From Niabella soli DSM 19437 (GTDB taxonomy: Bacteria > Bacteroidota > Bacteroidia > Chitinophagales > Chitinophagaceae), in assembly GCF_000243115.2 (NCBI RefSeq), contig NZ_CP007035.1, forward strand, positions 4,526,001 to 4,590,000: a DNA stretch of 64,000 bases. Direction: 5' to 3'. The position numbers and the translations under genes are program-made. The notes beneath the pieces were generated by a model, which ran no database searches, had not been told where the DNA came from, and saw nothing but the letters and a program-made list of their open reading frames with translations. Of the stretch, positions 52,668 through 62,071 are shown piece after piece. Positions within the stretch are counted from its first letter, which is position 1; every line of letters starts with the position of its first letter.

Positions 52668-54164
52668 ATGTTTGTCTATCTTTTAAAAATGATCGCCTGC
52701 AGCGGCTTGTTGTACGCCTTTTATTTCTTTTTGCTTCAGAAAGAAAAGATGCTGGTATTTAACCGGTTTTATCTGTTGGGAGCAGTGGCAGTTTCTTTCC
52801 TTATCCCGTTGACCCTGTTCCGGATAACCATTGAAACGACAGTTTTGCAACAGCCAGCTTTTGTTCCGTCGGGCACAGCTTCATCGCCGGTAACGGCAAA
52901 ACATTTGCCTTTTATCGATTGGTTAGCTGTGTTGGTTTATGGCATGATACTGCTGGTAAGCCTGGTATTGCTCCTTCGGTTTGCTTATCGCCTCTGGACG
53001 GTAAAACGCATCATCCGGAAGCAGGTATGTCAATCTTTTTATGAGGCCCGTATTGTATTATCAGTTGAAGACTGCCTGCCCCATTCGTTTTTGAAATATA
53101 TTTTTTTAAACAGGGCGCAATTTGAACGGGGCGATATTGATACCGCTATTTTACAACATGAGCTGGCGCATGTGCGGCAAAAACATTCTTTGGATATCCT
53201 GCTTATTGAATTAATACAGATCATGTGCTGGTTTAATCCCTTTATCTGGTTTTATAAAAAATCCATTCAGTTGAATCATGAATTCCTCGCAGATCATGCA
53301 GTCGTTAAAAGAACCGGCAACACGCAGGGCTATCAACGGCTGTTGCTAAAAAATGTTTACGTAAACAATTCCATACCACTTGCAAGCAGCTTTTATTTTT
53401 TCACCACAAAAAAACGTTTACTTATGCTACAACTTCATCAATCAAAGTTTGCGGTTTTAAAAGGGCTGCTGCTGCTCCCTTTGCTGGGAGCGCTTATCGG
53501 CATTTTTTCAGAGAAAGTCTATTCGCAACAGGAAGTAAAACGGTTCAGCCCACCCAGGATTGTGAAGGACTTGTCCGAAAATGATATTCTTGAGTATAAA
53601 ACAATTATGGCGCGTGATTACAGTAAGACCGCTAAGGGCTATAAGATGGATAAGGATGATTATAATCGCGCAAAATATTTGTATGATCATATGACTGCAG
53701 AAGACGCTAAAACTGTTGTTAATTTTAAAAAGGCAAAAATTTTTGTACGTCCAACCGTTATCAGGGATGCCCGGGTTGAACAGCCGGAGCACCCGGGAGC
53801 AACAGCAGAAGAAATGGTGGAATACAAAAAAGTTGAAAACAGCTTAAGAGTTCCCGGCAAACCAGGAAGCTATCGGGGAGCAGATTGGGCCGCCTCTGAA
53901 CGGGCCGCCGATCTTTATTCCAATAAAATGACAGAAGAGCAACGGGCTACTGTGCGCAAAATGCCTCCTCCTCCGCCTCTGCCCGGCAGGGATCAATCAG
54001 CACCAGTGCCACCACCACCGGCAGCGCCCAAAAATGGAAAGCAGCTTGCCCCGCCCAGGATTGTAAGGGACAAAAAGAACCGTGCATTTACGCCACCGAA
54101 AATTATAAACGATGAAAGAACCAGGTTCACCCCGCCGAAGATTGTAAAAGATACGGCGAAGTGA
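52668..54164 (+). CDS. M56 family metallopeptidase, tandem duplicate with proline-rich repeat tail
   Basis: A 498-residue paralogue of the preceding gene. N-terminal helices are YLLKMIACSGLLYAFYFFLL and others near 34-50 and 84-105. The zinc motif is HELAH at 164-168 with MCWFNPFIWFYK and LNHEFLADHAVV following. After the last helix near 265-285 the periplasmic tail holds two copies of the unit also seen in the neighbour (LSENDILEYK near 302 with LYDHMTAEDAK near 337; ATAEEMVEYKK near 378 with LYSNKMTEEQR near 415). It also holds a PPPPPLPG stretch and four short repeats of the PP(K/R)I(V/I)xD type. It ends at a terminator. Confidence 0.88.
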   Translation: MFVYLLKMIACSGLLYAFYFFLLQKEKMLVFNRFYLLGAVAVSFLIPLTLFRITIETTVLQQPAFVPSGTASSPVTAKHLPFIDWLAVLVYGMILLVSLVLLLRFAYRLWTVKRIIRKQVCQSFYEARIVLSVEDCLPHSFLKYIFLNRAQFERGDIDTAILQHELAHVRQKHSLDILLIELIQIMCWFNPFIWFYKKSIQLNHEFLADHAVVKRTGNTQGYQRLLLKNVYVNNSIPLASSFYFFTTKKRLLMLQLHQSKFAVLKGLLLLPLLGALIGIFSEKVYSQQEVKRFSPPRIVKDLSENDILEYKTIMARDYSKTAKGYKMDKDDYNRAKYLYDHMTAEDAKTVVNFKKAKIFVRPTVIRDARVEQPEHPGATAEEMVEYKKVENSLRVPGKPGSYRGADWAASERAADLYSNKMTEEQRATVRKMPPPPPLPGRDQSAPVPPPPAAPKNGKQLAPPRIVRDKKNRAFTPPKIINDERTRFTPPKIVKDTAK

Positions 54165-54505
54165 TGAACGCGATGAACCGATTGAGGAATTTAGTAATGG
54201 CAGGCAATTAATGGCTGCCATTTTTTTTACATTTATTTAACACTGGAAATACGATCCGCTTTATTGCAAAAAATAGCCTCAACCAATTGCAAAAAAAATG
54301 ATAAAATCGATCCAAACGGATTACCTAGTAAACTTTTTGCAGTCTAATAATCGTCTGAGTTATATAGAGAAATGGGAATGATCCTATTTAACCCAAATCT
54401 TTATTTTAGCAAAGGAGCCATAGGAGTCCAGCATACAGCAATGCAATGATTATTTTGGCGATTCCGGTAGCTATCTGATAAATTAAAAACAAAAAAATCA
54501 AACAG
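54165..54505. other. Intergenic region with terminator, then AT-rich porin leader
   Basis: Apart from the terminator at 54196-54228, this 341-bp gap holds only AT-rich sequence before the porin gene. No gene, operator or repeat was recognised in it. Confidence 0.5.
54196..54228 (+). terminator. Terminator of the blaI-M56-M56 operon
   Basis: AATGGCAG (54196-54203) pairs with CTGCCATT (54215-54222) around an 11-base loop, followed by a T-run. It lies 32 bp after the second M56 stop. Confidence 0.82.
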
Positions 54506-55225
54506 ATGAAACAAAACAAATCCTATCTGAAACTATTAATTTTAGCGGTAACCGTAACTATTGCAGGTACTGCCATGGCGCAGGTAGACCTGGGTATTAA
54601 AGCCGGTTTGAATCTTTCCAGTTTGCATATCCAGGATCAGAACGGAAACCGGATCACCGGCGCCCAACTGACACCCGGGGCCAACTTGGGCCTTACTTTT
54701 GATATTCCTGTGGGCTATGAGTTTTTTATACAGCCAGCAGCCTTGTTTAGCATGAAAGGCGCTAAAATGACTTACGATGCCAACGATTATATGTGGCAGG
54801 ACGGCAGTACTTCTCAAAATGGGGACTACACCCGTATCAATACATATAACGTGGAAGTTCCGATCAATTTCCTTTATAAGCCGCAGGCAGGTAGTGGCCA
54901 CTTCATGATCGGTGTAGGCCCTTATTTTGCCTATGCCGCCGGAGGTAATTATAGAAGTGTACTTAACGGAAATACAACAACCGGTAAAATGGAATTCATT
55001 AATGACTACGCTAAAGAAGATGGAAATAATAACACATTAGTGTTGGGAAAACCTTTTGATGTGGGTGGTAATATCCTGATCGGCTATGAATTTTATAACC
55101 GCGTTTCGGTGCAATTGAACGGGCAAACCAGTTTTTCCAACCTGGAGCCGAAAGATCATGGCAACCGGAATGGGGCCGTGCTCCGGAACGGAGGCCTGGG
55201 GATTTCAGTGGGATACCGGTTTTAA
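54506..55225 (+). CDS. Outer-membrane beta-barrel porin-family protein
   Basis: A 239-residue small outer-membrane barrel of the OMP_b-brl_2 type common in Bacteroidota. The signal is MKQNKSYLKLLILAVTVTIA to AMAQ. The mature part starts VDLGIKAGLNLSSLHIQDQN, alternating strands follow (YEFFIQPAALFSMKGAKMTY, VPINFLYKPQAGSGHFMIGV), and it ends LGISVGYRF with the terminal aromatic recognised by the Bam machinery. No substrate or pore data are available. A terminator follows at 55291. Confidence 0.88.
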   Translation: MKQNKSYLKLLILAVTVTIAGTAMAQVDLGIKAGLNLSSLHIQDQNGNRITGAQLTPGANLGLTFDIPVGYEFFIQPAALFSMKGAKMTYDANDYMWQDGSTSQNGDYTRINTYNVEVPINFLYKPQAGSGHFMIGVGPYFAYAAGGNYRSVLNGNTTTGKMEFINDYAKEDGNNNTLVLGKPFDVGGNILIGYEFYNRVSVQLNGQTSFSNLEPKDHGNRNGAVLRNGGLGISVGYRF

Positions 55226-55290
55226 GAGTGAATAGTCAATAGTTAGAAGTGAAGGGACGTTTTCCTGATCACTATCATCAAAAAATAATA

Positions 55291-55325
55291 AAAGCCGCTT
55301 TCTGTTCAGGAAGGCGGCTTTTTTT
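55291..55325 (+). terminator. Terminator after the porin gene
   Basis: AAGCCGC and GCGGCTT arms (about 55292-55298 and 55313-55320), with a TTTC/GGAAG inner stem containing a bulge, followed by a T-run. It separates the porin from the rhamnose genes. Confidence 0.8.
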
Positions 55326-55440
55326 ATTTAAACGTATAAGATGGGGCCCGGAGCATGACAGTGCATGACAGTTAGCTTTTTTTTATTGAATATTTTTGAT
55401 CGGTAACAGATTGCTTAATGATATTGAATAAATAGAGTTC

Positions 55441-56523
55441 ATGAATGCATTATTAGGGGTTATTTTCCATTTTATTGGCGGTTTTGCTTCCGGAAGTTTT
55501 TACATTCCCTATAAGAAAGTAAAGGGGTGGTCCTGGGAATCTTACTGGCTGGTGGGCGGCATTTTTTCGTGGTTAATTGTTCCACCACTGGCGGCATGGT
55601 TGACCATTCCCAATTTTTGGGAGATCATTAAAACGAGCGGAGCCGGTACGCTGGGCTATGCTTATTTATTTGGTTTATTGTGGGGGATCGGCGGACTTAC
55701 CTATGGATTAGGCGTTCGCTATCTGGGGGTATCATTGGGCAGCAGCATTATCCTCGGACTTTGCATGGTTTTTGGCGCATTGATACCAGCGTTGTATTAC
55801 CAGGTAAATCCTGCGGAAGGAAAAGATACCATCGGTATGTTGTTTGGTACCGGCTGGGGCAAGGTCATCATGCTGGGTTTATTGGTTTGTATTATTGGTA
55901 TTATCATTTCCGGCAGGGCCGGCGTGCGCAAAGAAAAAGAACTGGCGGGCCAGGAACATGATCATTTATCAGGAAAAGATGAATATAAGTTTGGATTGGG
56001 ATTGCTGGTAGCCATTATTTCCGGCGTATTAAGCGCCTGTTTTAATTTTGGGATTGAAGCGGGAAAGCCGATGGCCGATACGGCAAACGCCTTATGGAAA
56101 GCTGCACACCCGGGGCAGGGAGAGTTTCTCTTCCAGAATAATGTGTCGTATGTTGTGATCCTTTGGGGCGGACTGACGACTAACCTGATCTGGTGCTTGA
56201 TCTTAAATGCGCGCAACAAAACCTTTGGCGATTATACCAATGCAAAAACACCCCGGTTATCCAATATTATTTTTTGTGCCCTAGCGGGAACCACTTGGTT
56301 CTTACAGTTCTTCTTTTATGGCATGGGAGAAAGCAAGCTGGGGAATGGTCCCAGTTCCTGGATTCTGCATATGGCGTTTATTATTCTTATTGCCAATGTA
56401 TGGGGATTAGTGTTAAAAGAATGGAAAGGTGTTAGCAAGAAAACACTGACCACCGTGGTGTTAGGGATCATCATAATATTAGTGTCCGTATTGCTGGTGG
56501 GATACGGCAATTCATTAAGATAG
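55441..56523 (+). CDS. rhaT: L-rhamnose:H+ symporter
   Basis: A 360-residue inner-membrane carrier with about ten helices that takes up L-rhamnose with a proton. RhaT signatures are HFIGGFASGSFYIPYKKVKG near residue 11, LFGLLWGIGGLTYGLGVRYLG near 75, LGSSIILGLCMVFGALIPAL near 98 and CALAGTTWFLQFFFYGMGES near 280. First gene of the L-rhamnose cluster, 29 bp before the aldolase-dehydrogenase gene. Confidence 0.95.
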   Translation: MNALLGVIFHFIGGFASGSFYIPYKKVKGWSWESYWLVGGIFSWLIVPPLAAWLTIPNFWEIIKTSGAGTLGYAYLFGLLWGIGGLTYGLGVRYLGVSLGSSIILGLCMVFGALIPALYYQVNPAEGKDTIGMLFGTGWGKVIMLGLLVCIIGIIISGRAGVRKEKELAGQEHDHLSGKDEYKFGLGLLVAIISGVLSACFNFGIEAGKPMADTANALWKAAHPGQGEFLFQNNVSYVVILWGGLTTNLIWCLILNARNKTFGDYTNAKTPRLSNIIFCALAGTTWFLQFFFYGMGESKLGNGPSSWILHMAFIILIANVWGLVLKEWKGVSKKTLTTVVLGIIIILVSVLLVGYGNSLR

Positions 56524-56552
56524 TTCATTAAAATAATTAAGAATAAAGAAAT

Positions 56553-58673
56553 ATGAGTGCTCAAGCAAAAACGTTTCAATACGTAAGTTATTTGTGGGAT
56601 GATGCTAAAGCTGCTGAACTGGCAGGAGATGAAGTGGCATTACTGATCTACCGTTCCAACTTATTGGGAGCCGACCTGCGGCTGACCAATTATGGCGGCG
56701 GCAATACTTCCTGTAAAGTAATGGCTAAGGATCCGCTGACCAATGAAGAAAAAGAGATCATGTACGTAAAAGGCAGTGGAGGAGACCTGGGTACCCTGAA
56801 AAAGAGTGGCCTTGCAGCTTTATATGTAGACCGCCTGCGCAGCCTGAAAGCGATTTATCGCGGAATCGAACATGAAGATGAAATGGTAGAACTGTTCAAT
56901 CATTGTATTTATGACCTGAACTCAAAAGCGCCTTCTATCGACACCCCGTTGCACGGATTTCTCCCTTTTAAACATATAGACCATTTGCATCCAGATGCGG
57001 CCATCGCAATAGCGGCGGCAAAAGATGGTAAAAAAATTACCGAAGAACTTTTTGGAGGAACGATCGGTTGGGTACCCTGGCAGAAACCGGGATTTGACCT
57101 GGGCCTGCAGCTAAAGCAATGCCTGGATGAAAACCCGGGAATCCGCGGTATTATGCTGGGTTCGCACGGATTATTTACCTGGGGCGATACGGCCTATGAC
57201 AGCTATATCAATACGCTGGAGGTGATTGAAAAATGCGCGGCGTATATTGAAGAACATACCGGCAAGAACGGCCCTGTTTTCGGTGGCGAAAAAGTAAAGG
57301 CCCTCCCGGCAGCAGCGCGGCAGCAAAGAGCCGCAGCCCTGGCCCCGGTATTAAGAGGGTTCTGTTCTTCGAATATAAAGATGGTAGGTCATTTTACCGA
57401 TAATGAAAAAGTATTAGAATTTATTGATTCAAATGACCTGGACCGTTTGGCGCCATTGGGTACTTCCTGTCCGGATCACTTTTTGCGTACCAAGATCAGC
57501 CCGCTGGTATTAAATCTGTCTACAGACGAGAACCTGGAGGACGTAAAAGTGGTAAAAGAAAAGATAGCGCCGCTGTTTGAAGCGTACCGGAAAATGTATG
57601 CAGAGTATTATGATACCTGCAAACATCCCAACAGTCCGGCTATGCGTGATCCGAACCCGGTTGTGATCATTTATCCCGGTGTGGGGATGTTTACCTTTTC
57701 AAAGGATAAACAGACCGCCAGAGTTGCGGCGGAATTTTACACCAATGCCATCAACGTGATGCGTGGCGCGGAAGCTATTTCATCCTACACTTCACTGCCC
57801 CGGCAGGAAGCGTTCAATATTGAATACTGGTTGCTGGAAGAGGCAAAGCTGCAACGGATGCCCAAACCCAAGCCGTTGAGCGGCCGTGTAGCGCTGATTA
57901 CCGGAAGCGGTGGCGGCATCGGCAAAGCCATTGCCAAAAAATTTGCCCGCGAAGGCGCCTGCGTGATCATTAACGATATTAACCAGGAGCGTATTGATGA
58001 AACAACAGCCGAATTTCAAAAGGAATTTGGTAAGGATGCAGCGGCCCCGGTTGTATTGGACGTAACCAATGAGGAGTCTATAAAAGTGGCCATAGATAAA
58101 GCAGTACTGTCTTTTGGCGGGCTGGATATCATTGTGAACAATGCGGGGATCAGTATTTCAAAGTCGATCACAGATCACTCCATTGAAGAGTGGGACCGGT
58201 TGTATGATATTTTGGTGAAAGGACAGTTCATGGTCTCCAAACAAGGCGTAGCGGTGATGCGGAAACAGGAAATGGGAGGCGATATTATTAACATCGTGTC
58301 TAAAAACTCTGTCGTTTCAGGCCCCAATAATGCGGGCTACGGTTCCGCAAAAGCGGCACAGGCCCACCTTTCGCGCCTGCTGGCAGCGGAGCTGGGCGGG
58401 GATAAGATCCGCGTGAACAGCGTGAACCCGGATGCGGTGATTGCCAATTCCAATATCTGGGCAGGCGGCTGGGCCGAAGGACGTGCAAAGGCTTACGGCA
58501 TTACCGTGGAGGAATTGCCGGCTTATTATGCCAAACGCACCCTGATGAATGAAATGATCCTTCCGGAAGATATTGCCGATGCCTGTTTTGTATTTGTAAG
58601 CGGCTTGCTAAACAAATCCACCGGAAATGTGCTCAATGTAGATGGAGGAGTGGCTGCGGCTTTTTTAAGATAA
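56553..58673 (+). CDS. Bifunctional rhamnulose-1-phosphate aldolase / short-chain dehydrogenase (RhaEW type)
   Basis: A 706-residue fusion. The N-terminal class II aldolase domain (to about 410) has NYGGGNTSCKVMAKD near 47, YVKGSGGDLG near 72, the metal histidines in FKHIDHLHPDA near 138 and GSHGLFTWGDTAYDSY near 205. The C-terminal SDR domain starts GRVALITGSGGGIGKAIAKKF near 442 with NNAGISISKSI near 530 and catalytic S...YxxxK in GYGSAKAAQAHLSRLLA near 590. In the characterised B. subtilis RhaEW it cleaves L-rhamnulose-1-phosphate and oxidises the lactaldehyde to lactate, giving DHAP plus L-lactate. A terminator follows. Confidence 0.94.
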   Translation: MSAQAKTFQYVSYLWDDAKAAELAGDEVALLIYRSNLLGADLRLTNYGGGNTSCKVMAKDPLTNEEKEIMYVKGSGGDLGTLKKSGLAALYVDRLRSLKAIYRGIEHEDEMVELFNHCIYDLNSKAPSIDTPLHGFLPFKHIDHLHPDAAIAIAAAKDGKKITEELFGGTIGWVPWQKPGFDLGLQLKQCLDENPGIRGIMLGSHGLFTWGDTAYDSYINTLEVIEKCAAYIEEHTGKNGPVFGGEKVKALPAAARQQRAAALAPVLRGFCSSNIKMVGHFTDNEKVLEFIDSNDLDRLAPLGTSCPDHFLRTKISPLVLNLSTDENLEDVKVVKEKIAPLFEAYRKMYAEYYDTCKHPNSPAMRDPNPVVIIYPGVGMFTFSKDKQTARVAAEFYTNAINVMRGAEAISSYTSLPRQEAFNIEYWLLEEAKLQRMPKPKPLSGRVALITGSGGGIGKAIAKKFAREGACVIINDINQERIDETTAEFQKEFGKDAAAPVVLDVTNEESIKVAIDKAVLSFGGLDIIVNNAGISISKSITDHSIEEWDRLYDILVKGQFMVSKQGVAVMRKQEMGGDIINIVSKNSVVSGPNNAGYGSAKAAQAHLSRLLAAELGGDKIRVNSVNPDAVIANSNIWAGGWAEGRAKAYGITVEELPAYYAKRTLMNEMILPEDIADACFVFVSGLLNKSTGNVLNVDGGVAAAFLR

Positions 58674-58701
58674 GAATGTCTTCATATAACAAGCAATACA
58701 A

Positions 58702-58737
58702 GAGTTGATGATTTTCTAATCGGTCAACTCGTTTTTT
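58702..58737 (+). terminator. Terminator between the aldolase-dehydrogenase and isomerase genes
   Basis: GAGTTGA (58702-58708) pairs with TCAACTC (58724-58730), with an inner GATT/AATC extension, followed by seven T. It divides the rhamnose cluster into two transcripts or makes the distal genes less expressed. A weak TATATTTA box near 58762 could restart transcription. Confidence 0.75.
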
Positions 58738-58807
58738 TAAATTGCGCAAAACTGGTTTTAGTATATTTATCAAAACCTTTTTAATCACTCGTTGCTAAAA
58801 TAATTTT

Positions 58808-60082
58808 ATGCTACTGACAAAATCACAAATAGATCAACATAATGACGCCTTGCTGCAACAGCATCAGCGGGGACTGGAATATGTATCCGGCAACGTTCCG
58901 GATGCTGCTGCTATTATAAATAAACTGGCCGCTTTCCAGGTAGCGATCCCTTCCTGGGCCCTGGGAAACGGCGGCACGCGCTTTGGCCGCTTTGCCGGAA
59001 AAGGAGAGCCGTCCACGCTGGAGCAAAAACTGGAGGATGTAGGCTTATTACATCAGCTTAACCGGTCCAGCGGAGCCATCTCCCTGCATATTCCCTGGGA
59101 TATTCCAAAAAATGTGAGTGCCTTAAAGCAACTGGCGACACAGTTGGATCTGAAATTTGATGCGATGAATTCCAATACCTTCCAGGATCAGCCGGATCAG
59201 CAACACAGTTACAAATACGGCTCGCTGCAGCATGTTGATAAAGCGGTGCGTCAGCAGGCGATCGATCACAACATCGAAGTAATTAAATATGGGCAGGAAC
59301 TGGGATCACAATCGCTGACCGTTTGGTTGGCCGACGGATCCTGTTTCCCCGGGCAATTGAATTTCCGCGGTGCTTTTAATAATACGCTGGAAAGCCTGGG
59401 CGAGATCTACAACGCCTTACCTGACGACTGGAAAGTATTTGTGGAGTATAAGGCTTTTGAACCTAATTTTTATTCAACTACGGTTGGCGACTGGGGACAG
59501 TCTTATTTATATGCAAGTAAACTGGGCGCGAAAGCCTATACCCTGGTAGACCTGGGGCATCATCTGCCCAATGCCAATATTGAGCAGATCGTGGCGCTGT
59601 TATTGAACGAGAAAAAACTCGGGGGCTTTCATTTTAACGACAGCAAATACGGTGATGATGATCTTACGGTAGGAAGTATCAAACCCTATCAGTTGTTTCT
59701 TATTTTTAAAGAACTGGTGGAAGGGATGGATGCCCGCGGAATGGATCATACAAAAGACCTGGGCTGGATGATTGATGCCAGTCATAACGTTAAGGATTCC
59801 CTGGAAGATTTATTACAAAGTGTAGAGGCAATTAATATTGCCTATGCACAGGCCTTATTGGTAGATAACACGAAACTGTTGGCCGCGCAGCAAAATAATG
59901 ATGTGGCGCAGGCCCAGGAAATTTTGCAGGACGCCTATCGTACTGATGTGCGTCCACTGGTTGCCGAGGCAAGGCTGAAAGCCGGGGCAGCACTGGATCC
60001 TATAGGATTGTTCCGCCAGTTAAAAGTGCGCGACCAGTTGGTAAAAGAGCGTGGTGCAAACACAGTTGCAACCGGATTGTAG
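58808..60082 (+). CDS. rhaI: L-rhamnose isomerase (Pseudomonas-type, TIM barrel)
   Basis: A 424-residue metal-dependent aldose-ketose isomerase converting L-rhamnose to L-rhamnulose, of the P. stutzeri RhaI branch rather than E. coli RhaA. The barrel's metal ligands fit VEYKAFEPNFYS near 212 (Glu), LVDLGHHLPNANIE near 243 (Asp and His) and FHFNDSKYGDDDLTVG near 276 (His, Asp, Asp), with MIDASHNVKDSLEDL near 320. Length matches RhaI (about 430). It lies after a terminator and 49 bp before the kinase gene. Confidence 0.92.
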   Translation: MLLTKSQIDQHNDALLQQHQRGLEYVSGNVPDAAAIINKLAAFQVAIPSWALGNGGTRFGRFAGKGEPSTLEQKLEDVGLLHQLNRSSGAISLHIPWDIPKNVSALKQLATQLDLKFDAMNSNTFQDQPDQQHSYKYGSLQHVDKAVRQQAIDHNIEVIKYGQELGSQSLTVWLADGSCFPGQLNFRGAFNNTLESLGEIYNALPDDWKVFVEYKAFEPNFYSTTVGDWGQSYLYASKLGAKAYTLVDLGHHLPNANIEQIVALLLNEKKLGGFHFNDSKYGDDDLTVGSIKPYQLFLIFKELVEGMDARGMDHTKDLGWMIDASHNVKDSLEDLLQSVEAINIAYAQALLVDNTKLLAAQQNNDVAQAQEILQDAYRTDVRPLVAEARLKAGAALDPIGLFRQLKVRDQLVKERGANTVATGL

Positions 60083-60131
60083 TTTTGTCCTGTTTTACAT
60101 TTACTATTCGATATTTTAAATTTCATCTTCC

Positions 60132-61466
60132 GTGTCTGCAATTCCCGGGATAGCTGTTTTTGATATAGGGAAAACCAATAAAAAGTTTTTCTTCTTCGAT
60201 GAGGATTACCAGATCGTGGAAGAGACCTCTCAGGCTTTTGACGAAACGGTTGATGAGGACGGTTTTCCCTGTGATGATATCCGCCGGCTGACCGAATGGA
60301 TGAAAGATACGCTGGATGTCAAATTAAAAGATCCTCGATTCCTGGTAAAGGCGATCAATTTCTCTACCTACGGTGCCAGTTTTGTTCATTTAAATGGATC
60401 CGGCGCAGTTCTTACTCCTTTATACAACTATTTGAAACCTTTTCCAAAAGAACTGGCAGCCAATTTTTATCCGAAGTATGGAGGGGCAGAATTGTTTGCG
60501 ACAGAGACGGCTTCACCGGTTTTGGGTAACCTGAATTCGGGGTTGCAGCTCTACCGGATAAAGGAACAACAGCCGGAGTTATTTGACCAGATAAAGACCT
60601 CACTGCATCTGCCGCAGTACATGGGCTATTTGGTTCATGGCGAATTGTTTTCGGATATTACGAGTATTGGCTGTCATACGGCGCTTTGGAATTTTAATAA
60701 TAACCACTATCACCGCTGGGTGGCAGCAGAAGGCATTGGCCGGAAGCTGGCTCCGGTTTTCTCGTCAAAAGATACGATTACCGCAACCGTTAATGGCGTA
60801 CAATTGAGGTGTGGCGTGGGTTTGCACGATAGTTCCGCTGCGTTCATCCCTTATATGCAGGTGATCAAAGAATCCTTTATTTTATTGTCGACCGGTACCT
60901 GGTGCATTTCCATGAACCCGTTTAACCGGCATTCCCTAACGGCGAGGGAATTGGCACAGGACTGTTTGGCTTATCTTACTTATAACGGAAGCGCTGTAAA
61001 GTCGTCAAGATTGTTTTCGGGGAACGAGCATGAGCAGGAGGTGAAAAAGCTGGCGGAACATTTTAATGTTGCGCCCCGCTATTTTCATAGTATCCCATAT
61101 GACCCGCAGTTGGTGGATGGCAACCCGGATGATGCGATCGTTGAGGTTTTTCAGTTTTCAGGATCGGGGACGGCTGAAAAAGCTTACCATGATCTAATGC
61201 TGCACCTGATTAAAAAACAAAAACGATCCACACAATTGGTGTTGGAGGATGCCCCGGTAAAACAGCTATATGTGGATGGAGGCTTTGCGCGTAATGCTAT
61301 CTTTATGAACCTGCTGGCGAAAGCCTTCCCGCAACTGGAAGTGTACGCAGCTTCTGTGTCTCAGGCCACTGCTGTGGGAGCGGCACTTGCTATTCATTCC
61401 TCCTGGAATGCGAAAGATAAGATCGATCATTTGGTGGAAGTGAAACGGTACCGGGCTGGGGCTTGA
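60132..61466 (+). CDS. FGGY-family carbohydrate kinase, probable rhamnulokinase
   Basis: A 444-residue sugar kinase expected to phosphorylate L-rhamnulose at O-1. The start is GTG at 60132. ATP-site phosphate-1 motif GIAVFDIGKTNKKFFFFDED near residue 6, catalytic-side GVGLHDSSAAFIPY near 232 (Asp base), LSTGTWCISMNP near 252 and the adenosine motif VDGGFARNAIFMNLLAKAF near 378. Function is assigned from the motifs plus position at the end of a cluster that otherwise lacks this step. Shorter than E. coli RhaB (489). Confidence 0.88.
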   Translation: MSAIPGIAVFDIGKTNKKFFFFDEDYQIVEETSQAFDETVDEDGFPCDDIRRLTEWMKDTLDVKLKDPRFLVKAINFSTYGASFVHLNGSGAVLTPLYNYLKPFPKELAANFYPKYGGAELFATETASPVLGNLNSGLQLYRIKEQQPELFDQIKTSLHLPQYMGYLVHGELFSDITSIGCHTALWNFNNNHYHRWVAAEGIGRKLAPVFSSKDTITATVNGVQLRCGVGLHDSSAAFIPYMQVIKESFILLSTGTWCISMNPFNRHSLTARELAQDCLAYLTYNGSAVKSSRLFSGNEHEQEVKKLAEHFNVAPRYFHSIPYDPQLVDGNPDDAIVEVFQFSGSGTAEKAYHDLMLHLIKKQKRSTQLVLEDAPVKQLYVDGGFARNAIFMNLLAKAFPQLEVYAASVSQATAVGAALAIHSSWNAKDKIDHLVEVKRYRAGA

Positions 61467-61526
61467 TACTGGATTCTGGATACGCGTTGCATCGAGTATC
61501 CAGTGACTAGCAACCAGCATCCGTTA

Positions 61527-62006
61527 TCAATGGGGCAACCGTTCCCTTAACAGTCCGTACACCCAGGTTCCGGCAATAGCGCTTAGTAAAGTAACGCTTA
61601 CAACAGTAGCCCCGGTGCCGATCTGGGCAAATAAGGGGCCGGGGCAGGCGCCGGTTAGGGCCCATCCCGCACCAAAGATCAGACCGCCGATGATCTGTCC
61701 CTTATCGAATTTTTTAGAAGGTATTTTGATGGGCTCGCCAGAGAGGGTTTTAATATTAAAACGTTTAATCAGCGCTACCGATATAGCTCCGACCAGCACG
61801 GCACTGCCGATGACGCCATACATATGGAACGATTGCAAACGAAACATTTCCTGGATGCGAAACCAACTGATCACCTCTGCCTTGGTCAGTACGATGCCAA
61901 AAATAATACCTGCCACCAGGAATTTAATATTGGCACCCCATTGCACCGATGTTTCGGGACTATCTGATTCGATAAATTCATCTTGTGTATCTGTTGTATG
62001 CTTCAT
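61527..62006 (-). CDS. YeeE/YedE-family membrane protein, second half (DUF6691 type)
   Basis: A 159-residue membrane protein with four or five helices. It carries the family cysteine in GWALTGACPGPLFAQIG near 113 and FGIVLTKAEVISWFRIQEMF near 36. Pairs of such half-size proteins correspond to the two halves of the single-chain YeeE thiosulfate channel and are proposed to move sulfur compounds. Its partner is the next gene upstream (114-bp gap). Transport of thiosulfate or a persulfide is inference. Confidence 0.85.
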   Translation of the reverse strand: MKHTTDTQDEFIESDSPETSVQWGANIKFLVAGIIFGIVLTKAEVISWFRIQEMFRLQSFHMYGVIGSAVLVGAISVALIKRFNIKTLSGEPIKIPSKKFDKGQIIGGLIFGAGWALTGACPGPLFAQIGTGATVVSVTLLSAIAGTWVYGLLRERLPH

Positions 62007-62071
62007 TTTTTCTTTGATTATTGTGTTTTGTTTTCGAACGGTATGCTACGCGCTGTGGAAAGCTACAGCGG

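Noticed and set aside
50995-54164. Beta-lactam resistance module (blaR1-blaI)
   Set aside because: The M56 proteins lack a penicillin-binding sensor domain and no beta-lactamase is encoded nearby.
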